A stretch of DNA of 64,000 bases from Utricularia gibba (GCA_002189035.1 NEEC01000016.1:1488001-1552000), one strand, 5' to 3'. Shown: positions 43,939 to 54,886, counted from the stretch's first letter. Program-made: numbers and translations. Notes: generated by a model not told the origin, from the letters alone.

Positions 43939-46189
43939 ATGGGTAGGAGATCTAGTGAACTAAACATCCTCTCCCTTCAAATTCGGTACTCGATCCCTGA
44001 TGAGTACCAGCTTTCTCATGCTCGGGATACTGAAATCCCTTGGGGGGTAGGTGAGGACCCCTGCCTCCGTTCAGTCTCCCAATTCCACTTGCTTATTTCG
44101 AAAGCGGTTTACGCTTCCCTCTTCACCCTTTAATTGTTCGTTTTCTCTATACCTTTGCAATCCCGATTTGTCTTGCTCCGAATTCCATATTCTGCTTTAC
44201 TACTTTCCTTTTCTATTCGGCCGGTATGGATCCGGCTATGACTCTAGTAGACTTCTATCATCTCTTCAAGATAGCCGTTGGAAGGCCAAGTCCCCGATGG
44301 ATGGCCGATCTCACTTTCAATTCCGCCAATTCGAAGATAATCCCAACTTTATTGTTAAAGCTCCCGATACCCACCATGATTGGTGGTCTTCTTTCGATTG
44401 GATAGCTCCTCCTTTGGGTTTTCGGTGGAACTTCCCAGTCGATACTCCAACTCCTTTCCGGATCAAGATCTTTGGTGCGTATCGGTCTTCTTCCGAATCT
44501 CATGAAGCCCTTTATAGGAGGCTTAGTCGGGGCTCAATTCGGTATGAACCTCGTGCCTTGATGTTCTCGGGTGAGTCGTTAAAAAGATCAGGTATTATCG
44601 GTCGTTCTCAAGACCCCCATTGGCCCGATATCATTCCTTTCGACGGCACCGATTCGAGAAACCTTCCTCTTAGCCCCTCTTCATCCTTTCCTCTTGTCTC
44701 GGCTTCACCTCCGATCCCCCCATCTGTTCAAACCGGGGCCCCCAAGAAAAAGAAGAGGGTTAAGGCAGTTGTGCACAGACCCTCAAAGAGGCAAAGAGGT
44801 AGTCAGGTTCATCTTTCCAGAGTCTCTGAATCGGACTTTGCCTTATCGTGTTTCTATTTTTCATCTACAGCTGAAGAGATGGCTCGGAGGAGAGCCTTGG
44901 AGGATTAAGTGATGGCACGTTTCTTGGCAGAGATGCGCCAAATGCAGGAATCGGAGGCAGCTCCTTCCGCACAGGTTTGTCCGATTTCTGGTAGTCCGTT
45001 AAGTGCGCCTGAATCTGATCTTTTTAACTTTTCTTCCCAGGCTGATTCTCCCACAGCTCACTCAGATGCTGCCGGTTGCCTCCCGGAAGGTCAAATCGTT
45101 GAGGTTTCCGAAACCCGGGAATCAACTCCTTCCCCAGCGGGGAAAGGGAAAGAGAGGCTCTCGCCTTCACCGATATCTTATAATGATCCGGCTCCCGGCA
45201 TTGGGCGGACTTCGGCTGGAGCTTCTACCTCCGTCCCTCCAAATGACATAGGAGAAGCTTCCACTCCTCCGATTCAGGTAAGGGATGATTCTGCTTTCCC
45301 TCCCTCTTCCTTCCCCTCTGAGATGTGGAAGGCCTTAGAAGAGGCTACCCCCAACATTGTGGGAATTCAGCCAGAGGTTGTACTCAAAGGAATCTGGCAG
45401 GTATGCTTTCTCCCTTCTTTTTTCCTTCTTCTCTCCCTCTCGAGTAGGCAAGTATATCTGATTCCTCGTCTGCCGATTCCATCATAGGCTTTGACCTTTG
45501 GGTGGGGAATGGCCAAGGAGATGGGATGCCATTCTGAGGAAGTCTCTTGGCTCCAAGCTCAAATCATGGCTCAGGATGCCAAAATAAAGTCGTTAGAGGA
45601 AGAAGACAGCGCATTGAGATGCATACTCGGAAAGCGTACCTGCCGAGAGGAAGAGTTGCAGACCTTGGTTAGTGAAATGGGGAAAGCAATTGATGATGCC
45701 AACTCCGAGAAGGAAGGTTTCAAGGTGCAACTCGAGGAGGCTGAGGCAGAGCAGAAACAGACCAAGGACCGTGTATCGGCCCTGGAGGCAGAGCAACTCA
45801 ATCAGGAGGCATCTCGGGGGAGACTCTTGGAGGACTTCGTGAACTCGGCCTGCTTTGCCGAGTTATCGGATATCTACACTGGGGACTTAATCGGCCTTCT
45901 CTTGTATCGGCAGAGGCGTCAGTTCAGCCGGGAATTCGAGCTTTCAATCATGGATCCGCGCTTCGACAGTGTGAACCCCTTGACGAAGGATGAAAACATG
46001 CTTGAAGTTATCGCGGATACATTCCAAGCCCCGGAATTCGGGTTCGAAGCTGATCCGGAGCGGCTGATTGCGCTGATTCGGGCGAGGATAGGGTGAGAGA
46101 ATGACGCCAAGCTGAGGGCAAGGATGGAACGGCATACCGGTTCCTCTGCCAATCCTCCCGATAATCCCCCATCCCCTCCTATACTTTAG
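43939..46189 (+). pseudogene. Antisense ORF (aORF) of element D
   Basis: Starts MGRRSSELNILSLQIRYSIP. A one-base loss (about 44060) breaks the first block. Then come HDWWSSFDWIAPPLGFRW, FSGESLKRSGIIG and KKKKRVKAVVHRPSKRQR. After a possible 72-bp intron (44799-44870) follow EEMARRRALED, a stop (TAA for the TTG seen in A), MARFLAEMRQMQE and a Pro-rich linker. An intron at 45401-45487 leads to a coiled coil (EEVSWLQAQIMAQDAKIKSL), then MDPRFDSVNPLTKDEN and a CGA-to-TGA stop at 46094-46096, four codons before END-like sequence. The family stop is at 46187-46189. Function unknown; it reads antisense to gag-pol with its own TATA box. Confidence 0.6.
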
Positions 46190-46990
46190 TAATTTTTGAC
46201 TTGATTTTTTTCCCCCTAATGAGGGGCTTTTTGGATAATTTTGGTCTCCCTGTTCGGGGTTTCCTTCTAATTTACTCTATTTTTTCCTGCATCACTTTGG
46301 GCTTTGGTGACGTCACATTTCGGGGGGAGCCCCGAGTTGGTTTGTTGTGTCTATTACGTGCTTAGACTCGGAGATTCGCCTATGCTTTTGTGATCCGGGG
46401 GTGGGTGCCTCCTCGCCAACCTTTTGGTTGGGCTTTTTGATTTTAGTTTGCCTTAGTATTTCCTTATGCGAGCTGAACCGCTGCTAGGGAAGTAGGTTGG
46501 AACCCCTCATGGGTTGAGCGACTCCCCCAATCTGAAAGGGCCCTCTTCTGGCCACACCCCATTGTTTTGAACATGGGTGGATTTGCTTTGGGTGCTCTTG
46601 CCATCTCGAGATTCCGACAATAAGGTCAATACTTAAGGGCTTCTCGGGGCTTACGCGTGCGGTTTACATAAACCGGTGCCCGAATCGTACCAGGGCTTAT
46701 TCTTGCTTATTGACGCCTGGGTTGGTGGATCACACATATATATATCGAGGGAGACTCCGAGTCGATTTGCTGTATCCCGCATGGGACTCCGATTTTGGAG
46801 ATTCGCCTGGGCTTACGTTACTTGGCCAGAGCTTTAGATCTTTGATAGTCTGCCTAGGCTTATGCGATTTGGCCAGTGCTTACAGTTTAGTTTCCCATCT
46901 CCATTTCGGAGGAATTTTTTGGCGCATGAATGTTCTGAGGAAGAGAATGCCGAATCTTGCGTAATCCCGTGATAGAGATTTGAGCCGGTT
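46190..46990. other. Spacer of element D, no gene
   Basis: Counterpart of 6185-7059 in element A (reverse orientation). No supported ORF. Confidence 0.45.
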
Positions 46991-47770
46991 AGGCGTAGAA
47001 TTTCCTTAGGTGTGATGCGTTCCATGACCTTGGGAATTCCGCGCCATCCAATTGTTCTTCCTCCGACATGTCTAGTTTCCCGACGTGTCTCTGTGGTTGG
47101 ATGCTTCGGAGTACCAAATCTCCCTCGGAGAACTCTCTTGAGGATACCGAGTTGTTGTAGCTCTTCTCCGTTCTCCTCTGAGAAGCCCCTAGTCGGCTAT
47201 AGATGCTTTTTCGCTTCTATTCAGCTCCAATTCCAGTTTTCGGAGGTCAGTATTTTCTTCTTCATTATAATGTTCCACCCGGTAGCTCTTCAGGGTCAGT
47301 TCGATAGGGCATACGGCTTCTGAACTGTAAACCAATAAGAATGGGGACTCTTCCGTGGTGGTTCGAGGGGTAGTGCGATATGACCAAAGTACCTCATCTA
47401 GGCGATCTGCCCATGACCCCCAAAATCTTCGAGCTTAGTCTTCATACCTAATCGGAGTGTTCGGTTCGTTACCTCTGTGAGGTCGTTGCTTTGCGGGTAA
47501 TATACCGAGGTGAAGTTGTGCTTGACCGAATATTTATCCAGGAATGCATCCATTTTTCCTCCAGCGAATTGGGTTGCGTTATCAGTCATTAGCTCCTGAG
47601 GAATTCCAAACCGAACGAAGATGTTTTTCTAGAGAAATCGGATAACGGTCTCCTCCGATATTTTTGCCAAGGCTTCGGCCTCTACCCATTTGGAGAAATA
47701 TTTGACACCCACGATGACGAATCTCCTTTGACCCGAGGTGTGAGGGAAAGGCCCCATAATATCCACTCTT
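46991..47770 (-). pseudogene. Integrase remnant of element D
   Basis: The minus strand reads DIMGPFPHTSGQRRFVIVG, KISEETVIRFL-stop, LMTDNATQFAGGKMDAFLDK, TEVTNRTLRLGMKTKLEDF, then the C-terminal domain with frameshifts to about 46991. The zinc module is missing because the deletion joins gag at about 47770. Confidence 0.7.
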
Positions 47771-48200
47771 TCTTTTAAATCTAATTGAACATCCTGCGCC
47801 AAGCAGTTGAATCGATCGATGAATCTTCGTAAGCTCTCTTTTAGGTGATCGTACCGAATAGAATACAGTGATGCCTTTGAAGGCGGAGCTTCAATGTTAA
47901 CATCGTATCGGGTCTTTCTTGGTTGCGCCTCTTTCTCCGCAGCATCTCCTCCTCGGTCTCGGATTCAGTCTCCGTATCTGGGGGGTACTCCGGTATAAGA
48001 GGTTGTTTCTCCGCTCGTGGTGCTGTTTCGGGTGTTCTCTCCTGGGCATTGGAGTTGAGACCTGAAGATGCCCGGAAGTCATTAAGGATTTCCGTTAGCA
48101 GGGCCTTCAGTTGCTCCCTGCTAGTGATCATAAGGCCGAGGTCTCGCACGCCGGCACTTCCGTCATGAGTCGGGTCGGTGGCTATGCTGTTTTCCGCCAT
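47771..48200 (-). pseudogene. gag remnant of element D
   Basis: Starts MAENSIATDPTHDGSAGVRD at 48200. After the charged EEEMLRRKRRNQ region a deletion skips to DVNIEAPPSKASLYSIRYD and LAQDVQLDLKER, where it fuses in frame to the integrase segment VDIMGPF. Confidence 0.7.
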
Positions 48201-48279
48201 GATTCGTGATTAACGAGTGGCTCTTGTGGGTTTCTCAAATGGGACTGTGGAATGTAGCCCCACGGTGGGCGCCAAAAAA

Positions 48280-48820
48280 TGTTATGGATGAAATTGGTAT
48301 CCGGCGGGAGACCGATTTTAGGTGATAGGCGCGGTCGGGAATGCCGCACTTAGTCACGTTCTTCATGGTTGGTGCGATTAGAATAAGAGTGAGCTAGGAT
48401 TTTTTACGTGGAAACCGCCGAAAAGCGGAAAAACCATGGAGCTGCCAGAGCTTGCCAGAAAAGATTTCCACTAGATAGAAGGAGGGGGAGGAAGACGAGG
48501 ATACAAGTCTAAGAATTCTTTATTTTTTTTGTGTCCCATCTGGCGTTCGTTATAATTTCTCCTATTTATAGGAGAGCTCAGTCTGATCGAATTCTGACGT
48601 CTGCAAATATCGGTTGCTTTCTACTCCTGCTATACGATCTCGCTTTTCAGATGTCGGCCGCCTGTTATACCGTGATTCGGCCGCTTTTCAGACTGCGTCA
48701 TATGGCCATACCTGTCAGATTTTTGACAGATATCGATCTGTCGTCTGGTGTTATCCCTCCAGGATCGTTTTTGGCAGCTTTTTAGGAGCCGATTGTGTCT
48801 AACCGATTTATCCCCTACCA
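48280..48820 (-). repeat. 5' LTR of element D with adjacent primer-binding site
   Basis: 541 bp. On the minus strand it ends CATAACA, followed by TTTTTTGGCGCCCACCGTGG (primer-binding site at about 48260-48275). TATA box near 48560. Confidence 0.8.
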
Positions 48821-49807
48821 AACAGTTATTGGGATAAACGAGTTGCAGGGATGAAAAGGGACTAAAATTAACGTGAAGGTGCAGAAAACATAAAATAAAA
48901 GTAATATTGCTGGGTTTTACATCAGGGTCTAGCTCTTGTGTTACTCAAGAGAGCCCATAGACTTAAACCTAGCTTTGGAATGCATAAAACTAGAGTAATG
49001 GTTTGTAGAAACAGAGCATGGTTCGCAAGAACAGTAAATCGTGTTAAACTTAAGGCAAAGCACGAAAAGGGTAAACAACAACATGTTCATAAGCTAAAAC
49101 AAGGTCTACAACTAGTTTCTCATTCACAACAGGGTACTGAAATACAATAGAAAGCATAAAAACGACGACAATAACAGTAGCAAGTTCACGCAGAAAAGGG
49201 AGTGCAGAAATCTATAAATAAAAGTTGCAGGATGCTTCTATGGGCTGGAGATCTGCTGGGAATCGAAGTTCTGGTCGGAATGGTGGTGTAGACACAAAGA
49301 TCTGGAGGTTGCTGGAGACTTTTGCCAGAGAAACGATGTTCTCCTCGTTCCCGCTCGCTCCTGGTCGCTGTCTGTGCACTCTGCGTGCACCATGTACTCC
49401 TCCCTTTCTCTCTCCCTTCCTTTTCCCTTTTGCAGCTCGAAAGTAAGGGCATATTGGTCTTTTCCTCAGGCTTCTAGAAGGGAGATCTCTGCTCCATATC
49501 TTATCTCTTCATAAGGGTGGCTACTTTCGGCGAAAAGTGGCTTTTGCACAACTTTACTGTCCCTTTTGACTTGTCAATGCGGAAAGTACGCTGCTACAGT
49601 ACTAGCTCTTACCTTGGTAAGACTTAGAACATAGACTGGACAAAATATTAGAGTTTTCGGCTCAATTGTTGCCAATTGAGCCTGTTTTCACAATAAACAC
49701 ATTCTAGTAGACTAAATACGCAAAAGAAGATAATTTAGCACACTGAATTCTCCCTACAAAACATACTTAAAAACATATATAAAAACATAATTAAAATGGT
49801 GTTATCA

Positions 49808-50365
49808 CTTGCCAAAGTATGTTTTAATTGCAACATCTTTGATTCAGTTTGAACCATCTAGACATCCTGCAGAAAATTCTAGAGGTCAATGGAGACATTT
49901 ATATTCAAAACCTGCAATAATATTTCCTTAGATAATGTGGATTTAATCCACGACACAACCTGAATATCATTGGCTGCCTGTTCTTCGAACTTGGGATTGA
50001 CAACGCTAGTTTCTGTTTCTTTTTCACCAACTTTCACACTAGTGACTACATCCTTTTCCATTGCTGGAATTGAACCATCAATATATCATGCCCTTCTCTG
50101 ACTAGTCAAAAATGTCCACAATAAATTTTGCCAAATCATATAGTTAGTGGTATTTAACTTGATGGGCACAACATGGGACAACAATGCAGGAACATAAAGA
50201 TTCGTCATGATGAATATCAATAGCAAGACTACCTACAAACTGAAACTTTCCTGCAAAATACCCAACGGCTGAAACCTATCAATGGAAGCTTGAAATTGAA
50301 ACAAACAATAATGCCAATACAATAACAAAATCACGCTGCAAAATATAATCCCACTTCTGAAACCA
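49808..50365 (-). pseudogene. Copia C gag N-terminus and leader
   Basis: The minus strand has ATG at 50061 (MEKDVVTSVKVGEKETE), then NDIQVVSWIKSTLSKEILLQ, a stop, and QTESKMLQLKHTLAS at the LTR insertion. The leader 50062-50365 has no gene and starts with the primer-binding site next to the LTR. Confidence 0.65.
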
Positions 50366-50531
50366 TGTTGAGATTATCAAAAGTATATGAATAAGAATAA
50401 TTGTATGAACATGAAGAGGACTATTGACGGCAAAAGACCTTGGTTTTCACTATTTCATATGTATTTATACAATTGTTTACTTTTGACCTAACTACTGTAA
50501 TTACAACAATACCCTACACTATAATCCAACA
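50366..50531 (-). repeat. 5' LTR of copia element C
   Basis: 166 bp, the pair of 31697-31861. Confidence 0.8.
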
Positions 50532-50816
50532 AGTTCTTGGGCTTGCCTTCGACATCGATGTCTGGATCATCCTGGGGGCCATGGTGGCGGCCGTCGCAGT
50601 TGCAAGGACTCCTGATACATACGCATCTGGGCGGCCTGGGATGCAAAGATGGATGGTTTCGGAATCAGACAAAATGATGGCTTTTCTGGCACAAAACTCT
50701 TACACTTAGATGGGAATTACATCAGTGCGTCGGTGTTGGAGGTCTCCGCCATCTCTTTCGCAGCAGAAAACTCAGAGGAAACTAGGAGAGCAGCCGCCAC
50801 CAAGAGAACTAGAAGG
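50532..50816 (-). pseudogene. GRP-C-like relic
   Basis: The minus strand reads LLVLLVAAALLVSSEFSAAK and MAETSNTDALM, then a GTAATT donor-like site: a signal-peptide exon lacking its ATG. Downstream, CNCDGRHHGPQDD and EGKPKN correspond to the GRP-C second-exon end (CNCK... GEPRN), with the stop replaced by the copia LTR. The gene was cut by element C insertion and by a break at its 5' end. Confidence 0.55.
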
Positions 50817-50817
50817 G

Positions 50818-51105
50818 TGAGAGAATTACACAAATAGTGTTAAATAAGTAATCATATTACAAAACTACATCACTTTTCCAACCTATTACACAACTAATGT
50901 AATTTTTATTTAAAAAATATCAATAGTATCATTTTAACTCCCAAAAATTTTCTACAATTAGGTTAATTACCATAACTATCTTCAAATTACAAAGGGAAAC
51001 TACTAATGATTTTTTATGTTCCATGCATAGAACCCTAAATGCAGGATTTTGGGCAGGGGATTGGAATTTAGGGAAACGGATTAAGCTAGCATTGATTATG
51101 TTCAA
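50818..51105. other. Flank shared with 29030-29300
   Basis: Non-coding. Aligned with the segment before the isolated terminal repeat at 29.3k, showing that the two loci are duplicates. Confidence 0.6.
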
Positions 51106-54079
51106 TCGGTTTCGGTTGGCTCTTCCATCACGACCATTTGCAAGGAGGAGAGCTACATCCACCCAATCAGAATCGATTTCCAACAGGTAAATTTGCTGCA
51201 TCTTGTCATCTTGTCTTCAAATTTATTGTGAGCCTCGTATGCTACATTTTAGTGTTTCATGTTGTTCATCATTGATGAAATTTTATAGTTGCAGGTTTTA
51301 TGAATCATGTCAACCTCCATTGGAGTGACATTATATTGAGGTGGTAAATTAATATCAATTGGTAATCATACTGTTTATGATCAAGCTCCAAATGATATTG
51401 CAATTTTTTCACGTAACACAAGTTTTGAAGGGATGTTAACTCAATTACAAGAAATTGTAGGAGCACATGATTCATTGTTGAAGATTTATGTGCAATATAT
51501 GGCGATGGATAATGCAAATCATGCCAAATCTTTCTTTCTTATTGTAGACAGCGATCTCATGCTCACTTATCCCTTTGATATGCAGCGAAATGCTAGTGGG
51601 ATCAATACGTATATTGAAGAGGTTTCATTGATAGCTAATGCAGTTATATATGTATGTGTTTATAACTATTGTAATGTCTTTTCTAATTATTGATATTACT
51701 CATATATATTCATACATTTCCACCGCAGATGAACCACTTAGAAGTGAATCAATTCATCAAGATGAGATTACAAATGCTACAACAGAAAATCAGTCATCAT
51801 GGAATCCAAGAAATTTGTTTACGTCTTCTACTCCCCCTATATTAGTAGATTCTGTTGGCATTCCCTACCATGTTGATGATTGTAATATTGAGAAGGAATT
51901 ATTTGACACATCTGATTGCTTTGACTCCAAAGAAGCTTTTCAAATGGCCGTTCAAAGGTATTGTATAGAAGTCAGTAAAAGAGCATATGTTGTGAAATAT
52001 AGTACAAAAAAGGTATGGGAGGTGCATTGCCCACAAGAAAATGGAATGCGGCCTTGCAATTGGAGAATTAGAGATATATTTAAAAAAAAATTTCAGGTTT
52101 GGAAGGTTTCTAAGTATGAAGGATGGCATAAATGCTATATTAGCAACAACTTATCTTTGGAGCATAACAATATGAGTATGAGATTTATAGCTTCTAAGAT
52201 ACTTTCTGATATTAAGAGAGATCCTGCTATCACAATTGTTGAAATTTGTCGATTGATCAAAAATCAGTTCAAGTTTGATATTAAGGTGAGTAAAGCCCGA
52301 CGAGCAGTCAATTTAGCAGTACAAGAAATATATGGCACATGGGAAACATGTATTCCTAAATTGTCATGCTTCCTTCAAGCTGTTCAAGCAACAAATCCAG
52401 GTAACATTTTTACATTACTTATTGTTACTATATTATTCCTTCAATTATTATGATATTTTATTCTTCTTAAACACTAGTTTTCATGGTTCTACCATATAGG
52501 TAATGTTGTTGAATATAGTAATATACCTTTGGAGAATGGAAATTCAATGATGTATTATGTTTTCTGGGCATTTGGACCATGTATTGATGCATATAAGCAT
52601 TGTCGACAAGTTATTATAATTGATGCGACCCATTTGCAATCAGATTATCAATGCAAACTTCTTATTGCTACTGCTCTTGATGTTGGTGGTCATATTTTGC
52701 CATTAGCTTTTGCTTTCGTAGATGAGGAATCGAAATATTCATGGCACTAATTTCTTGATCTTCTTAGCACACATATTGTTCAAAGACAGCGAAATACATG
52801 CCTCATATCTAATCGAGGCTCTGGTTTAATAGGGGCTCTACCTTACAATTCTGCATTTAATGAACCTGAAGGTTATTATCGATTTTGTATGAGACATGTG
52901 ATATTCAATTTCATGGATAAATTCAAGAATTCTCATTTGAAAAGCATGGCATGGTCAGCTGCATATGCTAAAGATATAAGCAAGTTTGGCATTATCATGG
53001 AAAATATTCGAAAAATAAATGAAGAAGCACATCAATGAACCTTTGTTCATGATGGTGGTGCAAGGTATGTTATTTTGTACCTTATTTTTAGTCATTATAA
53101 TAACTAATATCAATTATATAGGTATGGGTCTTCATCATCAAATTGGTCAGAGATTATGAATAGTATACTCAGAGGTGCTCGTCGGCTACCTCCAACAGCT
53201 ATTGCATAGGCTACGTTTTTGCGTTGTCTGGATTACTTTCAAGAACATCAAGGAGAGATAAATTGTTTGAAACAAGAACATCATCTATGGCCATAAAAAA
53301 ATTCATTTGAGATATAGTTGGTGGGACAAAAAGGCTAAAAAATATTATGTTCGTCCATACAACACAAATACTATGACAACATATGTGACTATGCTAGGTA
53401 AACCAGGTCGTGGCCCTCGGGTTTACAACGTTAGTTTGAAAAACCGTTCCTGTACATATGGTAAATGGTTAGTTTACAAGATCCCTTGTTCACACTCAAT
53501 GTAGGTACTTATTTGAAAATTATTATTAAAGATCTTCCTCTCTAATTTTAAAATATTTACTATTTTATCTCTTTTCAGGTGTGCAATTACTTTAAAATTT
53601 ATCCATGTGAATATGTGCCAGATGATTTTAGTATTGACGTATTGGAAACCACATATTCTTACTAGTTTGAGTGTCCATTAGAGGAATCATGTTGGAAAGC
53701 TCCTTTTCATCTAGCTCATAATCCCTATTTCCGTTCTCAAACAAAAGTTGGTAGAAAGAGAGCCAAATGTTATCCATGTGAAATGGATTGACAGTGTGGC
53801 AAGAAGTAAAGTAAAAATATTATTGATGGAATATGATTTATTTTATAGATTTTGTTTTTGCTTTTGTTTTATTGGATTGTCCTTTCTCGATTTATACAAA
53901 AGCTATTTATATCAGTTTACTTGCCATCAGACAGGCTGGATTTTTCTTTGTCGAAGCTATATTAGTGTGATTGGATTTCTGTTATGGCAAATATGAGATT
54001 GTAAATACATTAGTCTGATTGGGTGGATGTAGCTCTCCTCCTTGCAAGTAGTCGTGATGGAAGAGCCAACTGAAACCGA
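51106..54079 (+). mobile_element. Mutator-like element (MULE)
   Basis: Terminal inverted repeats of about 65 bp: TCGGTTTCGGTTGGCTCTTC at the left and its reverse complement (ending GAAACCGA) at the right, with GGAGAGCTACATCCACCC inside. It encloses a plant MURA-type transposase with introns. I could not find a convincing 9-bp target duplication, so the outer ends are approximate. Confidence 0.7.
51433..53810 (+). pseudogene. MURA-like transposase (broken)
   Basis: DNA-cutting transposase of plant MULEs. An N-terminal exon (51433-51652) is followed by an intron (to 51728), then the MuDR DNA-binding region (FDSKEAFQMAVQRYC, CNWRIRD), an intron (52400-52499) and the MULE catalytic domain (IIIDATHLQSDYQCKLL, LPLAFAFVDEES). 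A TAA replaces a Trp-like codon at 52748-52750. The second catalytic motif reads CLISNRGSG, N where D is expected. A SWIM-type zinc finger (SCTYGKWLVYKIPCSHSM) follows. More stops lie at about 53036, 53207 and 53295. Not functional. Confidence 0.75.
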
Positions 54080-54368
54080 CTATATACCATTTAAATCATA
54101 TAATATGACATTTATTATTCTTTTTAAGAATTTTAATAAAATAATGAACATACATATAGATTTATAGATAATGGTAAATAAAAAAAGCAATATTAAGGAT
54201 AGGTATTTTGCAAAAAGTTTTGAGAGTATGATTATTTTTCAAATTAAGTAGGAAAGAGATGGATGCTTTTCAAAATTAACTGGTGTATTGGGGGGTGGCC
54301 TACATTGGTGTTGTAGCACCAGCCGGCAGTGCATGGACGTTACTGCTTCTAGTTATGGAACAAACAAG
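54080..54368. other. Right flank of MULE, no gene
   Basis: Homologous to 29805-30060. Confidence 0.5.
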
Positions 54369-54886
54369 GTTTTGGGTAGGGGTGTAATCAAGCCGAGTCG
54401 AGCCGAGCTTTCGGTGTGCTCGGCTTGACTCACCCACCTTCATATCGAGTTCGAGCCAAGCTTGAGCTCGGAACAAGCCTGACAACCTGTGCTCGAGCTC
54501 GAGCTCGGGTAGCCTCGAAGCTCGGCTCGAGCATGAGAAGTCTCGAGTTAAGGCTTAGTTAATGTCCTTGCACATTCTGTCAAAATTGTAATAAATGAAG
54601 TAATAAAATACATTAATTAATGCTACAGTTTATGTTTCAAAAAATATTTTTTTATTATGAAAAAAATTATATAAATTAATGATTCTTTACAAATTTTTAA
54701 ATATTTATTTACTTGGGCCAACCCATGAGCGATCGAGCCGAGTCCATACTTGATCAAGCTCGACTCGATTAGGTATATCGAGCTCGGGCTCGAACTCGTG
54801 TAAATCGAAATCGGGCCAAGCCTTTGTTGAGCCGAGCTTCGGGCCACTTGATTAAAGCTCCACCCGATTACACCCATAGTTTTGGG
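54369..54886. mobile_element. hAT-type MITE with 8-bp duplications
   Basis: The element 54377-54878 starts TAGGGGTGTAATC and ends GATTACACCCATA (imperfect inverted termini). GTTTTGGG flanks both sides (54369-54376 and 54879-54886), the 8-bp duplication typical of hAT elements. The interior is rich in GAGCTCG/CGAGCTC palindromic words and has no transposase. Confidence 0.85.

Larger units (their letters stand above)
42986..48825 (-). mobile_element. Element D: internally deleted Tat-lineage retrotransposon with AACAG duplications
   Basis: The element is 42991-48820, flanked by AACAG (42986-42990 and 48821-48825). Read on the minus strand: 5' LTR (48820-48280), primer-binding site, gag N-terminus, a deletion joining gag directly to integrase, integrase end, spacer, antisense ORF (plus strand), polypurine tract, 3' LTR (43481-42991). 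The LTRs are very similar apart from one 49-bp gap, so this is a relatively young insertion. Confidence 0.85.
42783..49807 (-). mobile_element. LTR (solo) in copia C gag, itself split by element D
   Basis: The plus strand starts TGTCGTTGTTTAGCGC (42783) and ends GGTGTTATCA (49807). Without element D it is about 1.2 kb with no coding region. Flanking copia gag (LKHTLAS and QPHFQRSS) joins exactly across a 5-bp gap, but the two 5-bp flanks (CTAAA, CTTGC) have diverged, so the duplication is not proven. It includes a TTGAATCCACAGGGAATG stretch seen in other plant LTRs. Confidence 0.5.
31692..50536 (-). mobile_element. Element C: Ty1/copia retrotransposon with four nested insertions
   Basis: Short LTRs (31697-31861 and 50366-50531) start TGTTGGATTATAG and end CTCAACA on the minus strand. 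Flanks AATTC and AGTTC are a near-match target duplication. Removing the insertions leaves about 5.0 kb, normal for copia. Internal order on the minus strand is gag, protease, integrase, RT, RNase H. A purine-rich tract (GAGGGGTGGTG) precedes the 3' LTR; the primer-binding site TGGTTTCAGAAG is a diverged initiator-tRNA-Met type. The right edge lies in the end of a GRP-C relic. Confidence 0.8.

Noticed and set aside
51097-54088. 9-bp target duplication for the MULE
   Set aside because: The 9 bases outside the terminal repeats (TATGTTCAA and CTATATACC) do not match under the end positions I tried.
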